A stretch of DNA of 57,646 nt from DASZYT01 sp035545275 (GTDB lineage: Bacteria > Patescibacteriota > Saccharimonadia > Saccharimonadales > UBA4665). Below the pieces are notes generated by a model. That model was not told where the DNA came from, ran no database searches, and worked only from the letters and a program-made list of their open reading frames with translations. Below are positions 34,401 through 41,854 of the stretch, one piece after another. The translations under genes were made by a program, and so were the position numbers. The stretch lies in NCBI GenBank assembly GCA_035545275.1, contig DASZYT010000006.1, positions 1 through 57,646 on the forward strand, given 5' to 3'. How positions within the stretch are numbered: position 1 is the stretch's first letter; each line of letters begins with the position of its first letter.

Positions 34401-35266
34401 AGTGTGCCGACCAAGAATATGCGGCTATCAATGATGATGCGGATCCTGGCCTTACGCCGGTTGTCGTAGGTACGACCGCCATGTCGAAGCACGCGGCGAG
34501 GCCAAAAGTCGCTATTTTCCGTGAACAAGGGGTAAACGGCCATATCGAAATGGCGGCTGCGTTTGACAAGGCCGGCTTTGCCAGTGTGGATGTGCACTTA
34601 AACGACATCATGTCGGGTTGCCTGTCGCTCGATGATTTTGTGGGCCTAGTGGCGTGTGGCGGTTTCAGTTACGGCGACGTACTGGGTGCCGGCGAAGGCT
34701 GGGCAAAGTCGATATTGTTCGATAACACGCTTCGCTTGATATTCAGCGAATTCTTCCGTCGCAAGGATACGTTTAGTTTGGGTGTTTGCAATGGCTGCCA
34801 AATGTTGTCGGCACTCAAAGAGCTTATACCCGGCGCCGAAGCATGGCCGCAATTTCACAAAAACACCTCCGAGCAATTTGAAGCCCGCCTGGTGCAAGTA
34901 CACATTAATGAATCGCCCTCCATTTTCTTTAAGGGTATGGCCGGTTCGTGCTTGCCAATACCGGTGGCGCATGGCGAAGGTAGGGTAGTGTTTGAAAATG
35001 CTGCTCAGCGCAGGGCGGCCGAAAAATTGGTTGCCATGCGGTATGTTGATAATTATCACGATGTAACCGAGAAGTATCCAATGAACCCCAACGGATCACC
35101 GGCGGGCATTACGGCACTCACTACGCACGATGGACGGGCCACCATACTGATGCCGCACCCGGAGCGTGCCTTTATGACCCGCCAATTGTCATGGCACCCC
35201 GCAGAGTGGGGCAAAGATTCCCCGTGGCTTCAGATGTTCCAAAATGCCCGCCGCTGGATAGGTTAA
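31433..35266 (+). CDS. purL: FGAM synthase, single-chain large form
   Basis: Converts FGAR to FGAM using glutamine and ATP. At 1277 residues it is the fused form known from Gamma-proteobacteria and eukaryotes, not the PurS/PurL/PurQ set of Gram-positives. VNSEHCRHKIFNADW, VKVETHNHPTAIAPAPGAAT and a second GKDSLSM block mark the synthetase. The C-terminal glutaminase has PKVAIFREQGVNG, GGFSYGDVLGAGEGW and the nucleophile GVCNGCQML, ending with MPHPERAF. GTG start overlaps the purM stop. Its stop TAA shares bases with the purN stop on the other strand. Confidence 0.97.
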   Translation: MRIYDGIAALSEFRQAKLLARLQVIDAGIKQVEAEYVHFANATKFSAADDTNLRKLLSYGSPFTGTRRGMLFLVTPRAGTISPWSSKATDIARNSGLAAVQRIERGVAYYVDGLAIGNEQVVAAALHDRMTESVLTAREAAHVLFDSPKPKRLMSVDVLAGGKAALVTANTELGLALADDEVDYLYDAYSRQLQRNPTDVELMMFAQVNSEHCRHKIFNADWVIDGEKQPKSLFKMIKNTYEHHSEDILSAYSDNAAVLRGKSGGRFFADEDGEYRYHDEPIHAVIKVETHNHPTAIAPAPGAATGAGGEIRDEGATGRGGKPKMGLAGYSVSNLHIPEAIRPWEKDYGKPSRTASALDIMLEAPIGAASYANEYGRPNLTGYFRTYQQQAGETMWGYHKPIMIAGGLGNIRDMHVQKRMMPPGALVIVLGGPALLIGLGGGAASSMQTGASSEDLDFASVQRANAEMERRAQEVIDRCWALGDDNPVITIHDVGAGGLSNALPELVHDSDLGATFELRAVPSAETGLSPLEIWCNEAQERYVLGIQKQDLPRFKALCERERCPFAVVGTTTQEQQLVVHDALFDNRPVDLPMATLFGKPPKMTRNITSSAMKQPAFIRADIDVHGAVERVLKIPAVGSKKFLITIGDRSVGGLVVRDQMVGPWQVPVSDVAVTAAAFDSQHGEAMAMGERTPLAIIDAPASARMAIGEVVTNIVAADIEKLSDIKLSANWMAAAGHGQEDRKLYETVKVVGEDFCPALDLTIPVGKDSLSMRTVWQERDTQKNVTGPLSLVITAFSPVADVRRTLTPQLNTSVDSSLILIDLSQGKHRLGGSALAQAYNQIGSETPDADPAVLKKFFATLTALKRKGQLMAYHDRSDGGLVATLCEMAFASRCGISIDVAALPGSALEKLFNEELGAVIQVQKSDEKAVLAQLQKDLGSHAYTIGSPAKTQQIVIKDGREMLYQNNRAALEAWWSDTSYRLQRLRDNPECADQEYAAINDDADPGLTPVVVGTTAMSKHAARPKVAIFREQGVNGHIEMAAAFDKAGFASVDVHLNDIMSGCLSLDDFVGLVACGGFSYGDVLGAGEGWAKSILFDNTLRLIFSEFFRRKDTFSLGVCNGCQMLSALKELIPGAEAWPQFHKNTSEQFEARLVQVHINESPSIFFKGMAGSCLPIPVAHGEGRVVFENAAQRRAAEKLVAMRYVDNYHDVTEKYPMNPNGSPAGITALTTHDGRATILMPHPERAFMTRQLSWHPAEWGKDSPWLQMFQNARRWIG

Positions 35267-35958
35267 CGTACCTGCTGCCGACTATTGAGATAGGCTGCTT
35301 GCTCCTGCAGGAATCTATTCAAGGCGTATGGCAGGGCTGCTTTTTCTACTACTTGCACGCGGTCGAACACGTCTTGTGGTGTGTCGTCAGGAAAAATCTC
35401 GACCGGATGCTCGGCAATGACGGGACCCTTATCGATGCCGGACGACACCAAATGAACGGTATGCTTAGATGCTGTGAGCCCTAGCTCAAGCACACGTTCT
35501 GAAGTGTGTATACCGTAGGTGTCTTGAGTCTCAGGTAAGGGACCCGGGTGCGTATTGCTCATACGTGCGTGGTACAGGGTGCTAAAGTGAGGCTTATAGC
35601 CATATTCTTCCAGCAGTTCCCCGCGTACCATACGCATGTAGCCCATGAGGGCCACGTGGTCGAAGCTACCCTGGGCTATGCGCTTACAAATCGCCGCCGA
35701 TTCGCCGTCGGTTTGCCCACGCCCAGCCTTGCCCTCCGGATGGGTACGCCCATTAATGTGAGCCGTCTCGATATCGAGACCATATTGTCGATTGAGACGA
35801 GCGACACGCTCATAGATACCGGCTTCCTCGGGCGGTTTGCTACAAATTACGAGCCCCACTGCTGCGTTTGCTCTACCATCTTGCGTGGCACGTATGAAAG
35901 CTTCGGCAGTTGAACCGCTGCCAGATGCTAATATTGCGACGCGTGGCGTGTATACCAT
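35263..35958 (-). CDS. purN: Phosphoribosylglycinamide formyltransferase
   Basis: Formylates GAR with 10-formyltetrahydrofolate. VAILASGSGSTAEAF is the N-terminal nucleotide loop, SNTHPGPLPET carries the catalytic Asn and His, and HLVSSGIDKGPVI supplies the Asp. At 231 residues it is longer than E. coli PurN (212), with extra sequence around GRTHPEGKAGRGQTDGESAA. It follows the second PurP gene by 14 nt on the same strand. Confidence 0.93.
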   Translation of the reverse strand: MVYTPRVAILASGSGSTAEAFIRATQDGRANAAVGLVICSKPPEEAGIYERVARLNRQYGLDIETAHINGRTHPEGKAGRGQTDGESAAICKRIAQGSFDHVALMGYMRMVRGELLEEYGYKPHFSTLYHARMSNTHPGPLPETQDTYGIHTSERVLELGLTASKHTVHLVSSGIDKGPVIAEHPVEIFPDDTPQDVFDRVQVVEKAALPYALNRFLQEQAAYLNSRQQVR

Positions 35959-35972
35959 AATTACTCCTTGGG

Positions 35973-37100
35973 TTACGTTAACAATTCCACCAGACGATGT
36001 TGAGTAAGAGCTGTTTTGACCTCGCGGGCTAGGCGCCGGCCGGTGCTAAGCGGCTCGCCGTGCAGGTAGGCGGAATAGGGGGTGAACATAGTGCCAGGAC
36101 TGCCCGGGATGCGCATGCTAACGTCGAATACTTTGAATTCTTCCTTGGGTGGGCCGGCCGTGACGGCACCCTGCAGGGCAAACGGGCCAATGATGCCAGG
36201 ATCAAAATGCTTCTGGGTGGCTCTTACGAAACCTTCGCCAGCCGTGAAAGCCTGGGCCAGCAGCGATTCTTTGATGGTCACCGCTTGGTGGCCGTTCTCG
36301 ATATACTGTGGCTTGACGTGCTTGAGCACTTCGTTTTGCTCAGGTGCGGTCAGTCGCAGTAGTCCATCGAGATTGGTCTGGCGGCGTGTGTCGGTGCCCA
36401 GCAGCTCCAGCTCGCCAGTTAACGGCGAATAAAAGAAGTTCAGGTTCAGCTGCGGCCCTAGTACAAACTCTTCTATAACGGCCTTTTTCAGTGATTCCTC
36501 GGTGATAGTACCGGCAGCAATGAGTTCTTTGGCCCGCGCAGTATATTCGGCGAAACTGCTTACCAAAAAGAAGGCACGTTCGTACTCTCGCTGAGCCTCG
36601 GCGGCTTTAACGAGCACTAGGCGGTCGATATCCTCGGGTTTGTCGAACTGCTGCGGTACTGATACAGCGCCTTCCCCTAGCAAAAAGTACTGGTTCTTGG
36701 GCTCGTCGCGTTCCTCTTTGCGTACTAGCTGGCGAGTGCCTAGAATGGGCACCCGGAAGTTGTTCTCTACTTCGTCAAAGTTGCAATACACCCAAAAGTA
36801 TCGGCTATGCACAAACAGCACATTGAGGTCACGAAGCTGCTGCTGTACCTCGGGCTTCACGACATCGCCAAAACGATCCACCGTAATAACGTGATCCACA
36901 CAGCCGCGGTCGCCTCGTGTTTTGTAATACTTGGTGTAGGGCAGCTCGCGGCCTTTTTGTGCTACCACCACCGTCTCGAAGCCTTCGTCTTTTGCGCCGC
37001 GGCAGACATCCAACGCGCTGTGACCGCCCAAGGACGCAATGCGAATATGCTTGGTGTCGTAGTCTTTCAGGATAGTTGCGATGTCGTCACGCGTGACCAT
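35973..37100 (-). CDS. purP: PurP-type ligase, divergent paralog
   Basis: 375 residues. Shares the PurP frame with its neighbour: HIRIASLGGHSALDVCRGAKDEGF at the N-terminus, NLNFFYSPLTGELELLGTDTR in the centre, and FDVSMRIPGSPGTMFTPYSAYLHGEPLSTGRRLAREV at the end. The Gly-rich ATP loop of the neighbour (GAGGGKGYF) is replaced by AAEAQREYERAFF, as in the second PurP of Thermococcales as I recall. It may bind a different ligand or act as a partner subunit. Overlaps the upstream purP by 14 nt. Confidence 0.85.
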   Translation of the reverse strand: MVTRDDIATILKDYDTKHIRIASLGGHSALDVCRGAKDEGFETVVVAQKGRELPYTKYYKTRGDRGCVDHVITVDRFGDVVKPEVQQQLRDLNVLFVHSRYFWVYCNFDEVENNFRVPILGTRQLVRKEERDEPKNQYFLLGEGAVSVPQQFDKPEDIDRLVLVKAAEAQREYERAFFLVSSFAEYTARAKELIAAGTITEESLKKAVIEEFVLGPQLNLNFFYSPLTGELELLGTDTRRQTNLDGLLRLTAPEQNEVLKHVKPQYIENGHQAVTIKESLLAQAFTAGEGFVRATQKHFDPGIIGPFALQGAVTAGPPKEEFKVFDVSMRIPGSPGTMFTPYSAYLHGEPLSTGRRLAREVKTALTQHRLVELLT

Positions 37101-38115
37101 TCACAAACACCTTGTCGAGCTTATTCTCGGCGATAGCTTGCTTGATTTCATGGGCAATGCGCCGGCCGGTGCTCATGGGTTCGCCATAGCGCAAATCGGT
37201 GTACGGTGAGCCGTTTACGTACGGGTTGGTGCCAGCCACGATGCGGGCAGATATTTCAAATACATAAAACTCAAGGTCGGGCGTAATGACGGTTTCCAGG
37301 CAAAACGGCCCGAACAAGCCGATGCCGTCAAGCTTCTTTGACGCCTCAATCACGCGCTCGCCCATGTCAAACAAAGTAGGCAAGAGCGACTCGCGTACCA
37401 CTAGGGGCATGTTACCGGTGATGTTGTAGGACGTTTCAATGTTGAGGTCCAGCTGGTCTTTGGCTGAGATACGCCCCACCGAGTCCACATTACTTTCGTA
37501 GCGTTTGTCGAAACCCATTATTTCGAGCTCACCCGTCAGCGATGAGTAGAAGTAGTGAGCATAAATGGGTGCACCCACAATGTATTCTTGGATGATGTAG
37601 CGCTTGCCGGGATGCTCGGCAATTTTCTCTTTGAACTCTGCCGGCGTGTGAGCTAGGAAATAACCCTTGCCGCCACCGGCACCGTAAAACTTCACGATAG
37701 CTGGCCCGTCGATGTCGTCAGCATCCGCGTAGATGCGTGGTAGGGTCAGGCCGGCATCGGCTAGCCACTCGCGCTGCTTGTCGCGGTCGGCCTCCCATGG
37801 CAGCACGTGCTTATTGCCATAATACGGCGTGCGGAGCCTGTCGATACCCTCGGTATCGAGTGCATTAACTAAAGAGCCGTGCGGTATGAGCACGGCATCT
37901 TTTTTGGCAAGTTCGGCGTCGAGTGTGGCGACCTCCGAAAAGTGTTTTACCATGATAATTTCATCGGCGACACGGAATGATTCATAGGGCTTGCGGTGGC
38001 CCTCCTCGCAGATGGCAATGGTCTTAAAGCCCTCATCGTGCGCCCCTTTCAGAATTTGCAGCGCAGAATGGCTAGCTAATGTACAGATCTTATAATCGCG
38101 TGTGCGAGCTGCCAT
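37087..38115 (-). CDS. purP: Archaeal-type FAICAR synthetase PurP
   Basis: ATP-grasp ligase that makes FAICAR from AICAR, formate and ATP, the step done by PurH in most bacteria. 342 residues from ATG 38115, which has GAGGGG just upstream. Motifs: KICTLASHSALQILKGAHDEGF, PHGSLVNAL, the ATP-binding VKFYGAGGGKGYFLAHTP, YFYSSLTGELEIMGFDKRYESN and FEISARIVAGTNPYVNGSPY. PurP is a hallmark of archaeal purine synthesis. A TATACT promoter lies about 45 nt upstream. No IMP cyclohydrolase (PurO or PurH) is in the window. Confidence 0.92.
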   Translation of the reverse strand: MAARTRDYKICTLASHSALQILKGAHDEGFKTIAICEEGHRKPYESFRVADEIIMVKHFSEVATLDAELAKKDAVLIPHGSLVNALDTEGIDRLRTPYYGNKHVLPWEADRDKQREWLADAGLTLPRIYADADDIDGPAIVKFYGAGGGKGYFLAHTPAEFKEKIAEHPGKRYIIQEYIVGAPIYAHYFYSSLTGELEIMGFDKRYESNVDSVGRISAKDQLDLNIETSYNITGNMPLVVRESLLPTLFDMGERVIEASKKLDGIGLFGPFCLETVITPDLEFYVFEISARIVAGTNPYVNGSPYTDLRYGEPMSTGRRIAHEIKQAIAENKLDKVFVNGHA

Positions 38116-38193
38116 ATATCCCCTCATTGCCCGGACTGCCGGTACGTTTTGCTTTTTCGTCAGTATACACCAACCAAAGTCGTAAACGCTACA

Positions 38194-38700
38194 TTATCGC
38201 TGCGGTACTGTGGCTGTGGGGATGACGTGGCGGCGGCCAATGGCATGCTCGAGAGAACGTAGAGCGGCTTCGTGTATCGCCTGGCCATGAAGAGTCGCTA
38301 CGCAGTCGGCCACCACACTCACCGCTTTATTTTTATCAAAAATATGCATGGCGGTAGCTGTCACACTGATATCTGTGAAAACGCCGGCAATATACACATG
38401 GTCGTATGGTTCGATAATGGGCCACGTCTCATCATTGACGCAGCTATAGGTGCTGCGCCAGTAGCGCGGTAATTTCAGTGGTGCGATCTCGGGTATTTCG
38501 TCGATATCTGGGCTTTCGATGAATCGTTTCCAGTGCAGTTGTGTCTGAAACAGGCTGGCCGGATCGTTTTTGAAGCAGCAGTGTATCACGTCGCCGTCAA
38601 AGTGCTTGCAGAGCTCCACGCCGCGCAGCATGGCCGCCTCGGTGGCAGTCTTATGTCGCCACCCCTGTTGTAAGTCGATGATTATCAAAAGGTTACGCAT
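38194..38700 (-). CDS. Isochorismatase-fold protein with altered catalytic residues
   Basis: 168 residues. The fold is clear: LLIIIDLQQGW at the start with the catalytic Asp (Asp9), then the central strand YIAGVFTDISVTATA. In active cysteine hydrolases that strand reads G-x-x-TD-x-C-V-x-x-TA; here Cys is Ser (Ser112). The usual Lys in the KxxYSxF region appears as Arg (YWRSTYS, Arg82). It is therefore probably inactive as an isochorismatase or nicotinamidase, or uses a different chemistry. ATG 38700 was chosen; AGGG lies about 10 nt upstream. It lies 26 nt after the GH3 gene. Confidence 0.75.
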   Translation of the reverse strand: MRNLLIIIDLQQGWRHKTATEAAMLRGVELCKHFDGDVIHCCFKNDPASLFQTQLHWKRFIESPDIDEIPEIAPLKLPRYWRSTYSCVNDETWPIIEPYDHVYIAGVFTDISVTATAMHIFDKNKAVSVVADCVATLHGQAIHEAALRSLEHAIGRRHVIPTATVPQR

Positions 38701-38726
38701 ATTACTGCCCTGTCTTTTATTGTAGC

Positions 38727-39956
38727 TCACGGTGATACTTTGCTAGGGTTTGTTGCCGCAACTTTGATGGAGCAAGCATCGACGTGCTGGGCGTTTAGCT
38801 TGCGAAGCACGGAAGATTCTAGCTGTTGCTTAGAGATAGTGCCATCCTGCACGGCTTTTACCAGCGCGGCATGCATTTGTGTAAACAAGGCATCGTTTTG
38901 GGCTGCCGTAGAGTTAGGCAGCTCCACGATAAGGGCAATGTCGCTACCGGCGGCAATGGCTTGCACTGCGGCTTGTACTTGAGTGGTCGTACTGGTAATG
39001 GCTTGGGCGCTCAGCGAGTCGGTAACAAGCAAATTATTTTTGTAGCCCAAAGTCAGGCGTAGATAGGTGTGTGGGACAGGGCTCAGGCTGGCCGGCCCGC
39101 TAAACCAGCCGGGCACATTCTGGTTGCCCACCATGACGGCAGTGCCGGTTTGGCTCATCGTGCCCTCGTAGGGAATAAAATCCCGTTGTTTCAGCTGTGC
39201 AAGCGGCGGAGTGGTAGCTGGTACATAGTCGGTGTTGCCGCTGGCTGAACCCATGCCCGGAAAGTGTTTGATGGTGGGCAGTAGGCCACCCGCCTGCCAG
39301 CCGCGCACGTACGCTAGGGCATAGCGTTGCACCACGGCCGGGTTGCTCGAAAATACTCGGTTTCCTAGCGGGCTCATGCCGCCAGCTGGCGCTACGTCTG
39401 CCAGCGGGCCAAATATCATGTCTATGCCCACCGCCTTGAGCTTTTGGCTGTGCGCGGTAATCATCTGCTGGGCTTGGGTGGGTGTCATGGTGGTGGCCAC
39501 GTACTCAGGCGAGGGCAGGGCGCCCAGTGTGCTAAAGCGCTGCACCATACCACCCTCTTCGTCAGTAGCCACCAGTAGTGGTATGCCCAGACTGCCGGCA
39601 GATTTTTTGAAGGTGATAATGCTGCCGTCATAGGGGTTGGCCGGAGAAGTCATCATGGCGGCCCCACCAATGTCATTTTTAGTAAACATGGCGGTTTGTG
39701 CCGACATTTGGTCGGCTGGCAAGCCCACCATTAGTACTTGGCCGGCCAAAAAGTCAGTCGGCAGCTTGGCAATGCACTGCAGCGGAGTGGGTGGCGGTGG
39801 CTTATGAGAGCCCTGTGCCACTGTCTGACCCGATGAGTTGCCCTGGTGCTGGTAACTATATGCCCACAGCGCTCCGCTGGCTGCAGCCAGCATTACTACT
39901 GCTAATATCACTATCCAGAGTTTATGGCGGCGGAAAGATAAAAATATCGAAGACAT
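38727..39956 (-). CDS. Membrane-anchored glycoside hydrolase family 3 protein
   Basis: 409 residues. One N-terminal helix (LWIVILAVVMLAAASGALWAY) and a Pro/Ser linker lead to a GH3 barrel: LLVATDEEGGMVQRF, FGPLADVAPAGG, LLPTIKHFPGMGS and the nucleophile loop LLVTDSLSAQAI. The family includes NagZ-type beta-N-acetylglucosaminidases. The usual His-containing KHFPGHGDTxxDSH loop reads KHFPGMGSASGNTDYV, so the acid/base His appears to be missing. It probably acts on peptidoglycan or another extracellular glycan outside the membrane. Extends to within 2 nt of the isochorismatase-fold gene's longer frame. Confidence 0.85.
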   Translation of the reverse strand: MSSIFLSFRRHKLWIVILAVVMLAAASGALWAYSYQHQGNSSGQTVAQGSHKPPPPTPLQCIAKLPTDFLAGQVLMVGLPADQMSAQTAMFTKNDIGGAAMMTSPANPYDGSIITFKKSAGSLGIPLLVATDEEGGMVQRFSTLGALPSPEYVATTMTPTQAQQMITAHSQKLKAVGIDMIFGPLADVAPAGGMSPLGNRVFSSNPAVVQRYALAYVRGWQAGGLLPTIKHFPGMGSASGNTDYVPATTPPLAQLKQRDFIPYEGTMSQTGTAVMVGNQNVPGWFSGPASLSPVPHTYLRLTLGYKNNLLVTDSLSAQAITSTTTQVQAAVQAIAAGSDIALIVELPNSTAAQNDALFTQMHAALVKAVQDGTISKQQLESSVLRKLNAQHVDACSIKVAATNPSKVSP

Positions 39957-39992
39957 ACACCCACCTTACACCTATCTTTCGTCTCGTAAAAC

Positions 39993-41297
39993 CTACGAAG
40001 TCTGAGTGCAGGTTGCGCCGCAGGTCGTGGCGCCCAAGTAGTACGAGATTGAGGGCAAATATTCGCTGTAGGAACGGAACCAGGCATTGAAGGTGTGCCC
40101 TTGGTACGGGATGGTAATAAATGAGCTAGTTATCTTCCGCTGTAGGGCCAGGTGGTAGGCATATTTCATTGCCGCGATGCGGTGGCCATTGTCCGAACCG
40201 CCAATGGCAAATTGTGCAGTAAAGCCTGGCACCGACGAAAAATGCTGCAGTAGCCAATTTATGTCATGATGCCGCAGGTCGGACTTTGAGTTGTGAAACA
40301 GTATAGGCAGTGTCTGGCTCTGGTTGTTCAAATAGGGTGACGGGTCGCCGGCGATGTCTACAAAATGCTGATAGGTATCCGGGTGCTCCAAGGCCAGCAT
40401 GGCGGCGCACATGCCGCCTTCGCTAAAGCCACCGATGCCCCAGTTGGCGGCACTGTCCGCCACGCGGTAGTGACTGTGTAAAAATGCCGGAACGTCTACC
40501 GATATATATGTGTCGGCATTGCCATGCGAGCTGTTCAGGCACTCTGTATCGTTACTAAAGCTGCCGGAATGATCGGCCATCACCACAATGGGCGTGATGC
40601 CCTCGTGTGTGCTGGCAAACCGGTTCATAGTGTACAAAAAGTGCCCACCTTGCAACCAGCTGGAGGGCGTGCCGGGCGTGCCAGTCAGCAGCACTAGCAC
40701 GGGGAATTTTGTGAGCGCAAAGGCGTTGTCGTAATAGGCCGGCGGAAAGTAGACGTAGGCGTTCCGGGCGTGCAACCCGGACTGCGTGCCGGGTATGTGT
40801 ACCGATATAATTTTGCCATTTGAAAACCCATTGCCATACAGGTTGTTTTCAAGCGATGCATATATATAGCCGTGTGGTTTGGCCACTTTGGTGGGCGTGG
40901 TACTGTTAGGGATTTGGCCGCTCCACAGCGAACTCACCGTGGGGTAATACTGGTAGTAGTCATTAATGCTCGTACCCAGCAGCAACAGTACGCTCACAAA
41001 CGCGGCCACACCGTAGGTCGTGGCCCGGCGCTTGGGCAGTTGCAGGAGGGCCAATGCCAAGATGACAAAACTAAAAAAGGCAATGTAGTACGCGCCGGCC
41101 GGCGTGTCGATAAACCCATACGTCCGGTAAAATAAAAACAACACCACCGCAAAGGCCGCCGTGGCTACGCCGGTTCCTATCAGCACTTTCTTTAGGTTCA
41201 TCCGGCGCACAGCTTGGCGGAAAAACAGCATGCAAAGGCCGGCGCTGAGCGCACTCAGCACAATCAGGATGTTTTGGTTGAACAAATAATCATTCAC
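39993..41297 (-). CDS. Antigen-85-like esterase with N-terminal membrane domain
   Basis: 434 residues. About four helices occupy residues 8-115. The extracytoplasmic rest is an esterase D/antigen 85-type alpha/beta hydrolase: VPVLVLLTGTPG-like oxyanion region, nucleophile elbow GIGGFSEGGMCAA (G-x-S-x-G), and catalytic His in YQGHTFNAWFR. Four membrane helices before such a domain are common in actinobacterial homologues. Substrate unknown; mycolyl transfer is not expected without mycolic acids. The start is GTG 41297. No Shine-Dalgarno is evident. Confidence 0.8.
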   Translation of the reverse strand: MNDYLFNQNILIVLSALSAGLCMLFFRQAVRRMNLKKVLIGTGVATAAFAVVLFLFYRTYGFIDTPAGAYYIAFFSFVILALALLQLPKRRATTYGVAAFVSVLLLLGTSINDYYQYYPTVSSLWSGQIPNSTTPTKVAKPHGYIYASLENNLYGNGFSNGKIISVHIPGTQSGLHARNAYVYFPPAYYDNAFALTKFPVLVLLTGTPGTPSSWLQGGHFLYTMNRFASTHEGITPIVVMADHSGSFSNDTECLNSSHGNADTYISVDVPAFLHSHYRVADSAANWGIGGFSEGGMCAAMLALEHPDTYQHFVDIAGDPSPYLNNQSQTLPILFHNSKSDLRHHDINWLLQHFSSVPGFTAQFAIGGSDNGHRIAAMKYAYHLALQRKITSSFITIPYQGHTFNAWFRSYSEYLPSISYYLGATTCGATCTQTS

Positions 41298-41417
41298 AGC
41301 TTTTGTCCGCTATAGGGCTAGCGAAATAATCATAACAGGAAATTTGCCCCCAGCAGGCAAAATTATCACAAACATTAAAATGTAGAAAAACGTCGTACTT
41401 TGCGCTACAGTGATGAT

Positions 41418-41849
41418 ATGGAACCAAATGCTCAAGCTTCATCGCAAAAGATTGTCATCGTAGAAGACAACCAGGCGCTGGCCGATATCTACAAGACGCG
41501 GCTTGAGCTGTTGGGCTATACCTGTTTCATCGGATATAACGGCATTACCGGGCTTTATTTCATTCAAAAGGAAATTCCCGACCTCGTGCTGCTCGATCTC
41601 ATGGTGCCAGATATTGCCGGTGACCAAATCTTACAGCGGATGCGCGGCAGTACCTGGGGTCAGCACATCAAGGTCTACATTATCTCCAACCTGAACGAAT
41701 CTGATGCTCCTACCGGTCTGCGCGACCTGGGCATCGAAGGCTACTCCATCAAGGCCAACCTGCAAAACGACGACATCGACAACATCGTCAACCGTATCTT
41801 GCGACCTTCTTCTCAATCTCCATCGCAACCGACACCGTCAACTCTGTAG
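41418..41849 (+). CDS. Single-domain response regulator receiver
   Basis: 143 residues. The receiver fold has KIVIVEDNQALADIY with the acidic pair, phospho-acceptor Asp60 in PDLVLLDLMVPD, Ser90 and Lys112 (YSIKANL). A Ser/Pro-rich tail follows and there is no output domain, so it works through protein contacts. No histidine kinase is in the window. A GC-TACAGT box (41406-41411) lies exactly 6 nt before ATG 41418, so the mRNA is probably leaderless. Confidence 0.9.
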   Translation: MEPNAQASSQKIVIVEDNQALADIYKTRLELLGYTCFIGYNGITGLYFIQKEIPDLVLLDLMVPDIAGDQILQRMRGSTWGQHIKVYIISNLNESDAPTGLRDLGIEGYSIKANLQNDDIDNIVNRILRPSSQSPSQPTPSTL

Positions 41850-41854
41850 ATGTT

